Assembly: GCA_947165485.1 (NCBI GenBank)
Contig: CAMVAP010000007.1
Span: forward strand, 16,652 to 80,651
Direction of reading: 5' to 3'
Length of the DNA stretch: 64,000 nt
Source: an uncultured Prevotellaceae bacterium
Lineage (GTDB): Bacteria; Bacteroidota; Bacteroidia; Bacteroidales; Muribaculaceae
In this document: piece after piece, positions 9,401 to 18,224 of the stretch
Layout: each line of letters starts with the position of its first letter
Position numbering within the stretch: the stretch's first letter is position 1
Translations under genes and position numbers: made by a program
Notes under the pieces: generated by a model
Told to the model about the DNA's origin: nothing
Seen by the model: the letters and a program-made list of their open reading frames with translations, nothing else
The model's database searches: none

Positions 9401-10171
9401 GCATTAATGCAACAAATTATTGATAAAATGCCAAAAGGTCAATATCCAAGCATAAACAAAGCGGATATAGAGTCCTTAATAATCCCTATTCCCCCTATTT
9501 CTATACAGAAAACAATTGTTAAAGAATGCGAGGCAATAGATAAAGAATACAATTCAAGCCGTATGAGCATTGAGACTTACCGCCAGAAGATTGCGGAGAT
9601 ATTCGACAGGCTAGAAGTCGTCTCCATGAATCGGGGGGGGGTGAGAATCAGTGAGTTATGTAATTATGTCACAGAAAGAACGACCGATATAGATGTAGCT
9701 ACATACATCACTACAGACAATATGTTACAGAACTGCGAAGGTATCCGTCCTTATGAAGGAACAGATAATATAACTTCAGCAATAGCATATAAGAATGGTG
9801 ATATTCTGCTTTCCAACATACGTCCATACTTGAAGAAGATTTGGAAAGCTGATTGTGACGGGAGTTGTTCTCCAGACGTACTTGTTTTACGCCCCAACAG
9901 AGAAAAGGTAGATGAGAACTTCTTGTTTTATTGTCTTCGTCGTGATGCATTCTTTGATTACATCATGAATGAAGCTGGCACCAAAGGACTGAAAATGCCA
10001 CGAGGCAACAAAGAAGGTATTATAAAATATCGAATTCCATTACCATCTATGAATGAACAAAAACGAATTGCAGAGGAAATCTCAGCATGGTATGAGAAAA
10101 TCGATGAGGCGAGATCAATAATGGATAGTTGTTCTCGGCGTAAGCAAGAAGTAATAAATCAGTTTTTATAA
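6437..10171 (+). CDS. Single-chain restriction-methylation-specificity enzyme (HsdR_N-HsdM-HsdS fusion), probably phase variable
   Basis: 1244 residues combining three functions. Residues about 60-180 form an HsdR N-terminal-like PD-(D/E)xK nuclease (Asp104, Glu119-x-Lys121 in LIIIECKTSG). Residues about 390-720 are an N6-adenine methylase of HsdM type, with the AdoMet motif DYACGAGHFLTEG near 455-470 and the catalytic NPPY at 540-543. The C-terminal 400 residues carry two HsdS-like target-recognition halves, starting at about 875 (YPLVRIGEIVDINQ) and 1068 (VRISELCNYV), each ending in a helical spacer (PPISIQKTIVKECEAID; LPSMNEQKRIAEEIS). No helicase domain is present, so it is organised like a type IIG/BcgI-like enzyme, not classic type I. 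A G9 run at 9633-9641 (codons 1066-1068) joins the two halves; slippage would truncate the second. It directly follows the ART cassette. Confidence 0.85.
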   Translation: MISTINLKYVLETIGFVREPIGEQFMREFDTCIVVVDFENRTIRYPENKGLKVNDKTTSNFEHPENFVVLECVCRLLEKGYRPEHIELEPRWTLGHDAKGGKADILVKDDQGKALIIIECKTSGNEFNKEKKNTEEDGGQLFSYWQQENSTRWLALYSSDWIDDKLKHKCLVISCSDDANIVKMAKKDKDVKIYSNARNDKERFNVWQETYQKQWLDDVIFNEESQAYNIGIPPLRKGKLKDFTPDDKIVNRFEEILRHNNVSDKENAFNRLVALFICKLVDEIKKQDFDVVDFQYKQGQDTYESLQDRLQRLHQQGMEEFMKEKIFYVEADYAERLFKQYTGRQRKAAIEDLNRTIRILKFYSNNDFAFKDVHNEELFYQNGKILVEVVQLFQPYRIVYPSKHQFLGDLFEQLLNKGFKQNEGQFFTPTPITRFIWDSLPLQSYINEHDLPRVIDYACGAGHFLTEGVEAINAVRPDGDNTWVEKHIYGIEKDYRLARVSKISMFMNGAGNSNIIFGDGLENYPEKGITPESFDILVANPPYAVKGFKQHLKLKNNEFSILNRVSVDGDEIEMLFVERISQLLKPKGIAAVILPSSILNDTSSSGIAARECLLQNFYIHAIVAFGSQTFGATGTNTVTLFLERFNEPPRLAELAHDTVNGIMSVGGDDEWEDKQVLEAYLAHQGVGIDTYSSFTQKALTKEEIQADAYLKGYVESFAWSSIKYPLRSSEEEKEQIRKDKFYSWALNIEQEKLYYFTLVYRQQTLVIAAPSENKEQKDFLGYEWSNRKGAEGIKIKKPGGKLYSAEDRFARGTLACAIRNSFDNAITSVTDDVERFVQSHRLMNLIDFRLPDFNLIIKTTITNIVEITSKYPLVRIGEIVDINQQEMNPTQYPDKVFVYVDIASVENGTGIISFEQKILGKDAPSRARRIVSKGNTILSTVRPNLKAFAFAEKDYADTVFSTGFAILMPKDKNVMHPKLLYIYFMNLDALMQQIIDKMPKGQYPSINKADIESLIIPIPPISIQKTIVKECEAIDKEYNSSRMSIETYRQKIAEIFDRLEVVSMNRGGVRISELCNYVTERTTDIDVATYITTDNMLQNCEGIRPYEGTDNITSAIAYKNGDILLSNIRPYLKKIWKADCDGSCSPDVLVLRPNREKVDENFLFYCLRRDAFFDYIMNEAGTKGLKMPRGNKEGIIKYRIPLPSMNEQKRIAEEISAWYEKIDEARSIMDSCSRRKQEVINQFL
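9633..9641 (+). repeat. G9 homopolymer inside the restriction-methylation gene
   Basis: Nine consecutive G in frame (Arg-Gly-Gly-Val codons) between the two specificity domains. ATGAATC directly precedes the run. Such tracts are classical sites of slipped-strand phase variation. Confidence 0.8.
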
Positions 10172-10363
10172 AACTGGTTTGATTACCGTCTCGATTCAGA
10201 ATGAATAATTGAGGAATTACAAGACCATTTCATGCAGAAGCGATTCAACAACTATCTTGAAACAACTTATACGTAAGCCCTCACGTGGGTAATATCGAGG
10301 CATTAAAAGTGCTGGTGTTTTTCCTTGTGGGAGCAACTTAGATATGGAACGGCTAGAGAATTA

Positions 10364-10405
10364 TCAAAAAAAGCCGGCAAACTGTGCTGCCGGCTTTCTT
10401 GGTTA
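10364..10405 (+). terminator. Terminator downstream of the restriction-methylation gene
   Basis: A-rich lead, stem AAGCCGGCA / TGCCGGCTT with a short loop (AACTGTGC), then TCTTGG. Located 190 bp after the stop. Confidence 0.6.
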
Positions 10406-10521
10406 TAGAATCAATATTAGATTATATTACTGTCCGGTAAAAAATCAACAAGGTTGCATAAGCACTTCGGGATCAAAGCTGTTATGATGTTTTTGTTTGA
10501 AGGGGCTTGCTTTGTCAGGCG

Positions 10522-10819
10522 AGCAGGTCGAAGGCCTGCGCAAGGCCGATGGCCTTGAATTGAGGCAACCCCAGGGCGCACTGGCCGAAGGTCAGTGAGG
10601 CCTGGGGAGAGACGCTCATGTCGATATGGGCCCTGAAGGGGGCCACTCACTACGACAAGCGCACCATAGTCAAATTGCCTGATTCTGACGTTATTGGCCC
10701 TCTTCGAGGCCCGCTCCTATTATGGTCTGCTTTCCCTAGGCCACACTGACCTTCGGCCAGTGCGCCCTAGGGTTAAGAATAGTCAAGGCCGCTGGCCTTG
10801 TGCAGGCCTTCAGCCTGCT
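10522..10819. repeat. 298-bp palindrome-rich repeat element, copy 1
   Basis: The two ends are imperfect inverted repeats of about 55 bp (AGCAGG(tc/ct)GAAGGCCTGC, CAAGGCC..GGCCTTGA at both ends), and the interior holds more short palindromes such as CACTGGCCGAAGGTCAGTG and GGGCCCTGAAGGGGGCC. A second copy of the same design is at 33463-33746. No coding capacity is evident. It occupies most of the gap between the restriction gene and the mannan operon. Confidence 0.75.
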
Positions 10820-10847
10820 AGACTTTCCCCAGACACCAATGATTAAA

Positions 10848-12005
10848 TTACTTTATTTTCTTGATGTCGTTGACAAAGAGGATTTTCTTTTCCTTGACCA
10901 TTTGCTTGAAATCGTCGGCGGTGGCGATGCCAGGCGCTGCGCCAAAGTGCTCACGCTTGAAGTTGCGCCACGGCAGGAAATAGCAGGGATGGTGTTTTTC
11001 CATGATGGGCAGCAACACGCGGCTCCACCAGGTGGCATTGGGCGAATTCTTGTAGCCGCACTCGGTGAATGCCAGTAGCAGGCCATGTTCCCTAGCATAG
11101 GCATCCAGGAAGTCCATGTCGGCATTACATTGCTTGACAAAATCTTCTTCGGTGCCCCACTGATAGGCGTCAAGGCCTAACAAGTCAACACGCTCGTCAC
11201 CAGGCCAGCGGTTATAGAATTCCTGCGGATTGACACCCAAGTTGGGCGAGCAACTCCACACGATGGACGCGGACAGGCTCTTGTTGATATAATCTTGAGT
11301 GAGGTTCCACAAGCGCAGGAAATCCTCGTCGCTGCAATTGCCCTTGCCCCACCAGAACCATCCGCCGTTGTACTCATGCCAGGGACGGAAGATCACAGGA
11401 ACAGGCTTGCCGTCCTTGTCGGTGAGCGAGAGGATAAATGCCTCCACACGCTGGAGCCACGTCATGAACTTGTTGTGGCCCTTGCCGCCGGGCAGAATCT
11501 CCTTTACTGTGCTCCGGGGATCGAGGACCAGACCGAGCTGACCGGTTTTCTCAAGATAAGGCTTTGCTGCCTCAAACGACTTGATGTCGCTCTCGATCCA
11601 AGCGGTGGTGCCCAACATGGGATTGCGCGGATGCCATGACAGCGTCACGATACCGCCACGCTCATATTGCTTGATGATCTCTTCACGAATCCAGTTGAAC
11701 GGTACCGAATCCAGGTTCTTGTCGTCGCCCATCTCGATGCCGCCCAAGTCAAAGCCCATCACGCCAGGGTAGTCGCCAACAAGGTCATAGGTGTCGGAAC
11801 GGCCCTGTTCCCACTCCCACGTGATGCCATAGAATGGGTCGTCCTGATGGCCGTACATGATGCCGCGTTTTTGCAGCTTGGTGAGGCGCTCAATCAACTT
11901 TTGCGCCGGGGTTTTCTCAACTTTGGGTGCACGGGCTCCAGCCTGTGATGCGCACAGGGCAAACAGCAGGGCGATGAGCAATAGTCTCGTTTTCATCATT
12001 TTCAT
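10848..12005 (-). CDS. GH26 endo-beta-1,4-mannanase, exported
   Basis: 385 residues. N-terminal signal peptide (KTRLLLIALLFALCASQAGA) without a convincing lipobox, so probably periplasmic. The rest is a single GH26 barrel: YGHQDDPFYG and VMGFDLGGIE near the N-terminus, acid/base Glu211 in FRPWHEYNGGWFWWG and nucleophile Glu315 in LLAFTECGYKN. Reaction: internal hydrolysis of beta-1,4-mannan chains; in Bacteroidetes mannan loci a periplasmic GH26 releases mannobiose for the epimerase/GH130 pathway encoded just upstream. It is the last gene of the minus-strand operon, about 250 bp after the GH36 gene. ATG 12005 or 11996 could be used. Confidence 0.9.
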   Translation of the reverse strand: MKMMKTRLLLIALLFALCASQAGARAPKVEKTPAQKLIERLTKLQKRGIMYGHQDDPFYGITWEWEQGRSDTYDLVGDYPGVMGFDLGGIEMGDDKNLDSVPFNWIREEIIKQYERGGIVTLSWHPRNPMLGTTAWIESDIKSFEAAKPYLEKTGQLGLVLDPRSTVKEILPGGKGHNKFMTWLQRVEAFILSLTDKDGKPVPVIFRPWHEYNGGWFWWGKGNCSDEDFLRLWNLTQDYINKSLSASIVWSCSPNLGVNPQEFYNRWPGDERVDLLGLDAYQWGTEEDFVKQCNADMDFLDAYAREHGLLLAFTECGYKNSPNATWWSRVLLPIMEKHHPCYFLPWRNFKREHFGAAPGIATADDFKQMVKEKKILFVNDIKKIK

Positions 12006-12255
12006 TTTTATTTTGGCAATGATATAGATGTTGGCCCATTGGTGGTATTAACCGCCCTGTCGGGCGGGAAATTAAGCAAATTAATTTTAAAATTTAATTT
12101 TCTTTTAATTTCCCGTGCGTTAGCACGGTTTGATGTAGAGACGTTTCAACGCAGGGTCAACTGCTATATCGTTTCCTTTATTTTTATTGTTATTATATTT
12201 TTGGTTTTTAGTCCTGAGTCCTGAGTTAACTCCTAACTTCTAACTCCTAAAGCCT

Positions 12256-14442
12256 TTATCTGAGCTCGAAGATGCGGCTGGCGTAGTCGCTGGCCAGGGG
12301 CACTTCAAGACCGATGTCCATCAGGAAGCGGCCCGTGAAGGTCTTGCCGTTGAGCTCGCATGGCTTCTGACCCACCTTGATGTTGCGCTCGGTGATGGTG
12401 TAACTGCGATCGGGATCAAGACCTGCAAGCTGGATGCGCGGCAGTGGCTGGTCAACGTAGTTGTCAACCTTATAGACGAACCACACGGCATGGTCCATAG
12501 CATCGTTGCTGAACATGATGGACGAGACGCCCTTGCGGTTGTAGGGCGAAATCAGGCGATAGAGGTTGCCGGTCTGCACGACGGGGCGCAGCAACTTGTA
12601 GTCGGCAAACGCCTGTGTGCACTGGTCGTGTTCCTCCTGGCTCATGTGCCGCGGTTGCAGCTCCATGCCCAGACGTCCGCTCATGGCCACGTCGCAGCGG
12701 AACTTGATGGGGATGACACGACCACCCGTGTTCCAATAAGGCGAACCGCCGATGTGCTGAGCCATCGCGTTGGCAGGGAAGAAGTAGGAGGTACCATACT
12801 GGATATAGACGCGCTGCAGGGCATCGTTGTTGTCGCTCACCCAGAACTCGTCGAAGTAGGGCAGCAGGCCATAGTTGGCGCGGCCACCGCCCGAGGCGCA
12901 GTCTTGCATGACCAGGTCGGGATACTTGGCGCGGATGCGCTTGAGCACGTTGATGAGTCCTCGGTGCCACAGGATGGAGATGTTGTTCTGCTTGTCCTTG
13001 GGCAGGTACAGCGAGCCGTAGTTCTGGATGGAGGCATTGGCATCCCACTTGATGTAAGCGATGTCAGGATTCTGCGTCATCAGGTTGTCAACGATGCCGA
13101 AGACGAAGTCCTGCACCTTGGGGTTGGTAAGGTCGAGCACAACCTGTGTGCCGCCACGGCCTTGTTTGAGTTCGCGGCCCTTGGTCTGGAGCATCCAGTC
13201 GGGGTGTTTCTCGTAGAGCTCACTCACGGTGTTGCACATCTCGGGTTCAATCCAGATGCCAAACTTGATGCCACGCTGACGGGCCGCCTGGGTGAGCGTG
13301 CTGATGCCGCCGGGCAGTTTGCGCTTGTCAACCACCCAGTCGCCCAGCGACGATGAGTCGTTGTTGCGGGGATACTTGTCGCCAAACCAACCATCGTCCA
13401 TCACGAACAGTTCGCCGCCAAACTTGGCAATGTCGTCCATCATGTTGATCATGGTTTCCTCCTTGATGTCAAACACGACGCCTTCCCACGAGTTGAGAAG
13501 GATGTCGCCCGTCTTCATGCCGCGGTGGAACATGCCCTCGGTGCGTGCCCAGCGATGGATGGTGCGGCTGGCACCTCCCAGACCTTCCTCAGAGTAGGCA
13601 AGAGCCAGATGCGGCGTTTCAAAGAGCTCGTTGGGTTCGAGTACATATTCTGACGACATGGGGTCGATACCGGCGTAGAACTGGTGCTGGCGATGGCCAG
13701 TGGTGTTGATGCGCAGTTCGTAGTTGCCGCTCCAGCACAGGATGGCTGCAATGACGCGACCCGTCGTCTCCTGCGGTTCACCGTCGAGCGAAATCATCAG
13801 CTCGGGAGCATCCAGGTGCGAGTTGCGGGCACCGTCGGTATTGCGGATGGTCTTCAGACCTTGGGTAAGCGGTTCGGTTGTGGGTTCGGCCTCGGCTGCC
13901 CAGTTGCCGTGCAGGTGGCTGATCCACACGTCGCCCTGGCGCAGTGTCAAGTGGCCGGAATCGAAGCGCTTGAGTGTGATGGCACGTTTCTCCTTGTGAG
14001 AGATCTCGGCCCAAGTCTCAATCACGTCCACGTTTTTGTAGGCTTTATAGAACACTTTCACGGTGACGGGCAGCAGTTTGTCGGTCATCGTGAAAATGTG
14101 AAGTTGCGAGCGGTCGTCGCTGCTCGTCTCGTAGTTGGTGACCTTGAGTTCAAGGTTCAGGTCGCCATCGGCATGTTGCACTTGAATAGCTGGCAGGTGG
14201 ATGGCGTCCATAGTGCCGAACGCGGGCAATGCCGAGAAGTTAAGGTCGGCACCAGCGTCACGCAGCTGCTGCATTGTGGCGCTCTTGTTGCCGTAGTAGC
14301 CCATGCGCAGGTCGCCACCCTCATAGGCGTGCAGCACCAGTTGGGTATTGGGCGTCTGCACAGCGACGTCACCCTGCCAAGCACTCATCGTGCCTGAACC
14401 AAGCAACATCATCGCTGCAAGGATAAGAGAGAATCTTTTCAT
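12256..14442 (-). CDS. GH36 alpha-galactosidase, exported
   Basis: 728 residues from ATG 14442 (MKRFSLILAAMMLLG...SAWQ signal peptide); an upstream in-frame start at 14478 would spoil the signal peptide. Family GH36 shows in the N-terminal beta-sandwich, the barrel motif LFVMDDGWFGDK, the nucleophile region IAYIKWDANASI and the acid/base region MQDCASGGGRANYGLL with FWVSDNNDALQR. It removes alpha-1,6-galactose branches from galactomannan or galactoglucomannan oligosaccharides in the periplasm. It lies 52 bp downstream of the GH94 gene in the same operon. Confidence 0.9.
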   Translation of the reverse strand: MKRFSLILAAMMLLGSGTMSAWQGDVAVQTPNTQLVLHAYEGGDLRMGYYGNKSATMQQLRDAGADLNFSALPAFGTMDAIHLPAIQVQHADGDLNLELKVTNYETSSDDRSQLHIFTMTDKLLPVTVKVFYKAYKNVDVIETWAEISHKEKRAITLKRFDSGHLTLRQGDVWISHLHGNWAAEAEPTTEPLTQGLKTIRNTDGARNSHLDAPELMISLDGEPQETTGRVIAAILCWSGNYELRINTTGHRQHQFYAGIDPMSSEYVLEPNELFETPHLALAYSEEGLGGASRTIHRWARTEGMFHRGMKTGDILLNSWEGVVFDIKEETMINMMDDIAKFGGELFVMDDGWFGDKYPRNNDSSSLGDWVVDKRKLPGGISTLTQAARQRGIKFGIWIEPEMCNTVSELYEKHPDWMLQTKGRELKQGRGGTQVVLDLTNPKVQDFVFGIVDNLMTQNPDIAYIKWDANASIQNYGSLYLPKDKQNNISILWHRGLINVLKRIRAKYPDLVMQDCASGGGRANYGLLPYFDEFWVSDNNDALQRVYIQYGTSYFFPANAMAQHIGGSPYWNTGGRVIPIKFRCDVAMSGRLGMELQPRHMSQEEHDQCTQAFADYKLLRPVVQTGNLYRLISPYNRKGVSSIMFSNDAMDHAVWFVYKVDNYVDQPLPRIQLAGLDPDRSYTITERNIKVGQKPCELNGKTFTGRFLMDIGLEVPLASDYASRIFELR

Positions 14443-14494
14443 CGTTTTGAGATATATATTATGGTTAATGTTGTTCAACTATTCAATCAAGAGA

Positions 14495-16978
14495 TTATCC
14501 CATGATGACCTCGACAATGTGCTTGCCGGATTGTGCGGGCACGACAGCGCCCTCGACGGGCATCCCATCAACAGTCATCTTGGCAACGCCCTTGCTCACG
14601 CCCTTGGGGTTGCTCACATGGATTTCATATTCCCCACCGCGGAAGCGCCTGGTCACCGTGTAGTTGTGCGCTGTCTGGGGCAGACACGGGTCGATGAGCA
14701 GACCATCATAGTGCGGCTTGATGCCAAGAATGAATTCCGACACGGTGTACCACATCCACGCTGCGGTGCCAGTGAGCCATGAGTTCTTGCCCTCACCGGG
14801 ACGATAAGCGTCCTTGCCTGCCACCATTTGGCAGTTGACATAGGGCTCGACCTTGTGCAGCGTCTGGCGGTCCTCCTCGACGTAGCTGGGCAGAATCTTC
14901 TTGTAGTGGTTCCAAGCGTCATCGCCACGGGCAGCCACCGTCTCGCCAATGATGACCCAGGGATTGTTGTGGCAGAAGATGCCCGCATTCTCCTTGTAGC
15001 CTTCGGGATAGGAACTGATTTCACCCATCTCGACATGATAGGTGGTGAAGGCAGGATTGTTGAGCACAATGCCGTGTTCGCATTCCAGGCGCTGTTTTAC
15101 CGAGTCGAGCGAACGTTCCACGAGTCCTTCTTCCAGGCCGATGCCCGCCATGGTGCACCAGCCCTGTGACTCGATAAAGATTTTGCCTTCCTCGCACTCG
15201 TCGCTGCCGATTTTGTTGCCATAGAAGTCATAAGCACGCAGATACCATTCACCGTCCCAGCCATGGGCTTTAACGGCATTGATCATCTCATCGACATGTC
15301 GTTGGGCACGGTCGGCCTCGGCGGCAAAATCGATATCTTTGAGATTTTGCATTGTCTTGATGTGGTCAGGCAGAATCTTGCAGAGTTCGACGTAGTCTTT
15401 GCCTGTCACGACAAACAGACCCGCAATCATCACCGACTCGGCTTGTGAGCCCTCGGTCTTGTTCTCGGTGGTCTGGAAACTCTCGTTGGGGTCCCAGGAG
15501 AAGCAGTTCAGATTCAGGCAGTCGTTCCAGTCGGCGCGACCGATGAGGGGCAGACTGTGCGGTCCCAGGTTATTGACCACGTGGTTGAATGACACTTGCA
15601 GGTGTTCAAACAGCGTGACCTCGGTGCCCGGCTGGTTGTCAAAGGGGACCATTTCGTCGAGTATCGAGAAGTCTCCCGTTTCTTTGATATAGGCCACGGT
15701 GCCAAAGATGAGCCAGCAGGGGTCATCATTGAAGCCGCCACCGATGTCGTTGTTGCCGCGCTTGGTCAATGGCTGATACTGATGATAGCAGCCGCCGTCG
15801 GGGAACTGCGTCGAGGCGATGTCGATGATGCGCTCACGGGCACGCTCGGGGATGAGGTGTACAAAGCCCACGAGGTCCTGGTTACTGTCGCGGAATCCCA
15901 TGCCGCGCCCGATGCCGCTCTCAAAGAAAGAGGCCGAGCGTGACATGCAGAAGGTCACCATGCACTGATATTGGTTCCAAATGTTGACCATGCGGTCGAG
16001 TTTATCGTTCCCGGAGTTTACCGTGTAGATGTTGAGCAGGTTGTCCCAATAGTTGCACAGTTCGGCAAAAGCGGCATCCACCTTTTCGCTGGTGTTGAAA
16101 CGTTCCATCATAGCCTTGGCCTGCGTCTTGTTGATGACCTGCGGAGCGATGAATTTCTCCTCTTGCTTGTTCTCGACATAGCCCAACAGGAAGATGTAGT
16201 CACGGCTTTCGCTGGGCTGCAGTTCCACCTCGATATAGTGCGAAGCGATGGGGCTCCAGCCGTGGGCATGGCTGTTGAACGGACGCCCTTGAATGACGGC
16301 ATCAGGATTGGCAAACTCATTATAGAGGCCGACGAACGTCTCACGGTCGGTGTCAAAGCCTTGGATAGGAACGTTCACACCGTAGAATGCGTAGTGATTG
16401 CGGCGCTCGCGGTATTCGGTCTTGTGGTAGATAACCGAACCCTCGATTTCTACCTCACCGGTCGAGAAGTTGCGCTGGAAGTTCTCCATGTCGGTCGCTG
16501 CATTCCACAGGCACCACTCGGCAAAGGAGAACAACTTGAGGCGCTTCACCTCATTGCTGTTGTTGGTGAGCGTGAGCTTCTGCACCTCGGCCCATGTGTG
16601 CAGGGGCACAAAGAACAGCACCGATGCCTCGACACCGTTCTTGCTCCCCGTGATGCGGGTGTAGTTCATGCCATGACGGCACTCATAGTTGTCGAGCGGC
16701 GTCTTGCAGGGCTTCCATCCAGGATTCCACACGGTGCCGCCATCGTTGATGTAGAAGTAGCGCCCACCGTTATCCATAGGCACGCCGTTGTAGCGGTAGC
16801 GCGTCAAGCGGCGGAACTTGGCATCCTTGTAGAAGGAATAGCCGCCTGCCGTGTTGGAAATCAGTGAGAAGAAATCCTCGTTGCCCAGGTAGTTGATCCA
16901 GGGCCACGGCGTCTGCGGGTCGGTGATGACATATTCGCGGTGTTGGTCGTCAAAGTGACCGTATCTCTTGTTATCCAT
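14495..16978 (-). CDS. GH94 disaccharide phosphorylase (cellobiose phosphorylase-like)
   Basis: 827 residues, no signal peptide, the usual length of cytoplasmic cellobiose phosphorylases. Visible family features: N-terminal [37 protein letters not shown], the substrate region [24 protein letters not shown] and [11 protein letters not shown], where the catalytic Asp of GH94 lies. Reaction expected: cellobiose (or a related beta-glucosyl disaccharide) plus phosphate to glucose-1-phosphate and glucose. Placed 9 bp after the epimerase gene. Beside GH130 this suggests the locus treats glucomannan, with Glc-Glc handled by GH94 and Man-Glc by GH130. Specificity (cellobiose versus laminaribiose or other) is inferred. 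Confidence 0.85.
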   Translation of the reverse strand: MDNKRYGHFDDQHREYVITDPQTPWPWINYLGNEDFFSLISNTAGGYSFYKDAKFRRLTRYRYNGVPMDNGGRYFYINDGGTVWNPGWKPCKTPLDNYECRHGMNYTRITGSKNGVEASVLFFVPLHTWAEVQKLTLTNNSNEVKRLKLFSFAEWCLWNAATDMENFQRNFSTGEVEIEGSVIYHKTEYRERRNHYAFYGVNVPIQGFDTDRETFVGLYNEFANPDAVIQGRPFNSHAHGWSPIASHYIEVELQPSESRDYIFLLGYVENKQEEKFIAPQVINKTQAKAMMERFNTSEKVDAAFAELCNYWDNLLNIYTVNSGNDKLDRMVNIWNQYQCMVTFCMSRSASFFESGIGRGMGFRDSNQDLVGFVHLIPERARERIIDIASTQFPDGGCYHQYQPLTKRGNNDIGGGFNDDPCWLIFGTVAYIKETGDFSILDEMVPFDNQPGTEVTLFEHLQVSFNHVVNNLGPHSLPLIGRADWNDCLNLNCFSWDPNESFQTTENKTEGSQAESVMIAGLFVVTGKDYVELCKILPDHIKTMQNLKDIDFAAEADRAQRHVDEMINAVKAHGWDGEWYLRAYDFYGNKIGSDECEEGKIFIESQGWCTMAGIGLEEGLVERSLDSVKQRLECEHGIVLNNPAFTTYHVEMGEISSYPEGYKENAGIFCHNNPWVIIGETVAARGDDAWNHYKKILPSYVEEDRQTLHKVEPYVNCQMVAGKDAYRPGEGKNSWLTGTAAWMWYTVSEFILGIKPHYDGLLIDPCLPQTAHNYTVTRRFRGGEYEIHVSNPKGVSKGVAKMTVDGMPVEGAVVPAQSGKHIVEVIMG

Positions 16979-16987
16979 ATCTTATGA

Positions 16988-18223
16988 TTATTGTTTGAAA
17001 TTGCGTTCCATGATTTCAAGACACATGCGCGAGTTGTGATATGGGCATTTCCAGAAACCCGCCTTGTCGTCGCGGCGGTTGATGTTGCCCTGGGCATCGC
17101 GACTCCAGAACCACTCGCCGCCCTCGCGGTCGATGAGGTTGTCCTTGATGTATTGCCAGCAGTGCAGCGCCTTGTGCAGCGCGCTCTCGTCGCCGAAGTG
17201 CTGATACAGGTTAATAAAACCTACTACAGTCTCGGCCTGTACCCACCAGTGGCGGTCGTCATCGACATAGCCGGTGTCAAGATTGGCCTCGTGTATCATC
17301 GACCCGTCGGCATTCAGGCCTTTCTCGCTGGCTCGTGCCACGAGTTTCACGATGGGTTCCACCTTGTCAAGCACAGCCTGGTCGCCAAGCACTAGTGCCG
17401 CCTCGTGCAGGAGCCATGAGCACTCGATGTCGTGTCCGTAACTCTCGAGAGCACCCGCCTCGCGGGTCCAGTCCATAGCGAAGAACAGGTCCAGATGGTG
17501 CGTCTCGGGATTCAGAATCTTGTCGGTGAAAATATCGATGAGGTTGCGCAGGGCTTTCTCGACACGCTCCACAACGTCACGAGAGACCGAATTGGCCTCC
17601 CATTCCATGAGGCAGCGGTACAGGTTGGTGTAGGGCTCGATGATGTGCAGATGCGTGTTCTGCGACTTGGGGAAGTTGGCATCGAGTTCCGACAGGCGCA
17701 TGTCGGCAATCTCGTTCCACTGGCGCGTTTGAGCCTCAATATAGCCGTTGTTCACCTTGTCTAACGAATGTTGCTCGATGCAGTCAAACAACTTGATGGC
17801 ATCATCCAGCGCCTGCTGGTCGCCGGTGGCTCGGGCATATTCGCTCAGGCCATAGATCATGAACCCGATGGCGTAGAACTGTTTCTTGGTGTCTTTGGGA
17901 TTGCCCAGATAGTCCACCGACCAGTAAGTGCCGCCAAACTGGTTGTCGTAGAAATACTCGATAATGTAGTCCTTGATGAGTGTTGCCGCCATCAGGTACT
18001 CGGGATTGCCCAGCACGCGGTAGGCAGCCGAGAAGGCCCACAGGATGCGGGCCGAGAGGATGCCACCTTTGTCGGCCTCCTTGACGAGCAAGCCATTACC
18101 GGTCATTTGACCGTAGAATCCGCCGTGCTCATCGTCTATCATATTGGATAGCCAAAAGTCCAGGATGTTGTTTTCCAGCACCTCCTGAACTTCGGCTTTC
18201 AGCGTCTTGATATCGTCGTTCAT
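16988..18223 (-). CDS. Mannobiose/cellobiose 2-epimerase (AGE family)
   Basis: 411 residues from ATG 18223, which lies one base after the stop of the permease gene (TAA-g-ATG on the minus strand). An (alpha/alpha)6-barrel of the N-acylglucosamine 2-epimerase family: FWLSNMIDDEHGGFYGQMTG at the N-terminus, GGTYWSVDYLGNP, the His region NTHLHIIEPYTNL, YGHDIECSWLLHEA, DRHWWVQAETVVGF and GEWFWSRDAQGNIN. Reaction: epimerisation at C2 of the reducing sugar of beta-1,4 disaccharides, here most likely mannobiose to mannosyl-glucose, which is the substrate of the GH130 enzyme encoded nearby. Cytoplasmic (no signal). Confidence 0.9.
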   Translation of the reverse strand: MNDDIKTLKAEVQEVLENNILDFWLSNMIDDEHGGFYGQMTGNGLLVKEADKGGILSARILWAFSAAYRVLGNPEYLMAATLIKDYIIEYFYDNQFGGTYWSVDYLGNPKDTKKQFYAIGFMIYGLSEYARATGDQQALDDAIKLFDCIEQHSLDKVNNGYIEAQTRQWNEIADMRLSELDANFPKSQNTHLHIIEPYTNLYRCLMEWEANSVSRDVVERVEKALRNLIDIFTDKILNPETHHLDLFFAMDWTREAGALESYGHDIECSWLLHEAALVLGDQAVLDKVEPIVKLVARASEKGLNADGSMIHEANLDTGYVDDDRHWWVQAETVVGFINLYQHFGDESALHKALHCWQYIKDNLIDREGGEWFWSRDAQGNINRRDDKAGFWKCPYHNSRMCLEIMERNFKQ

Positions 18224-18224
18224 C

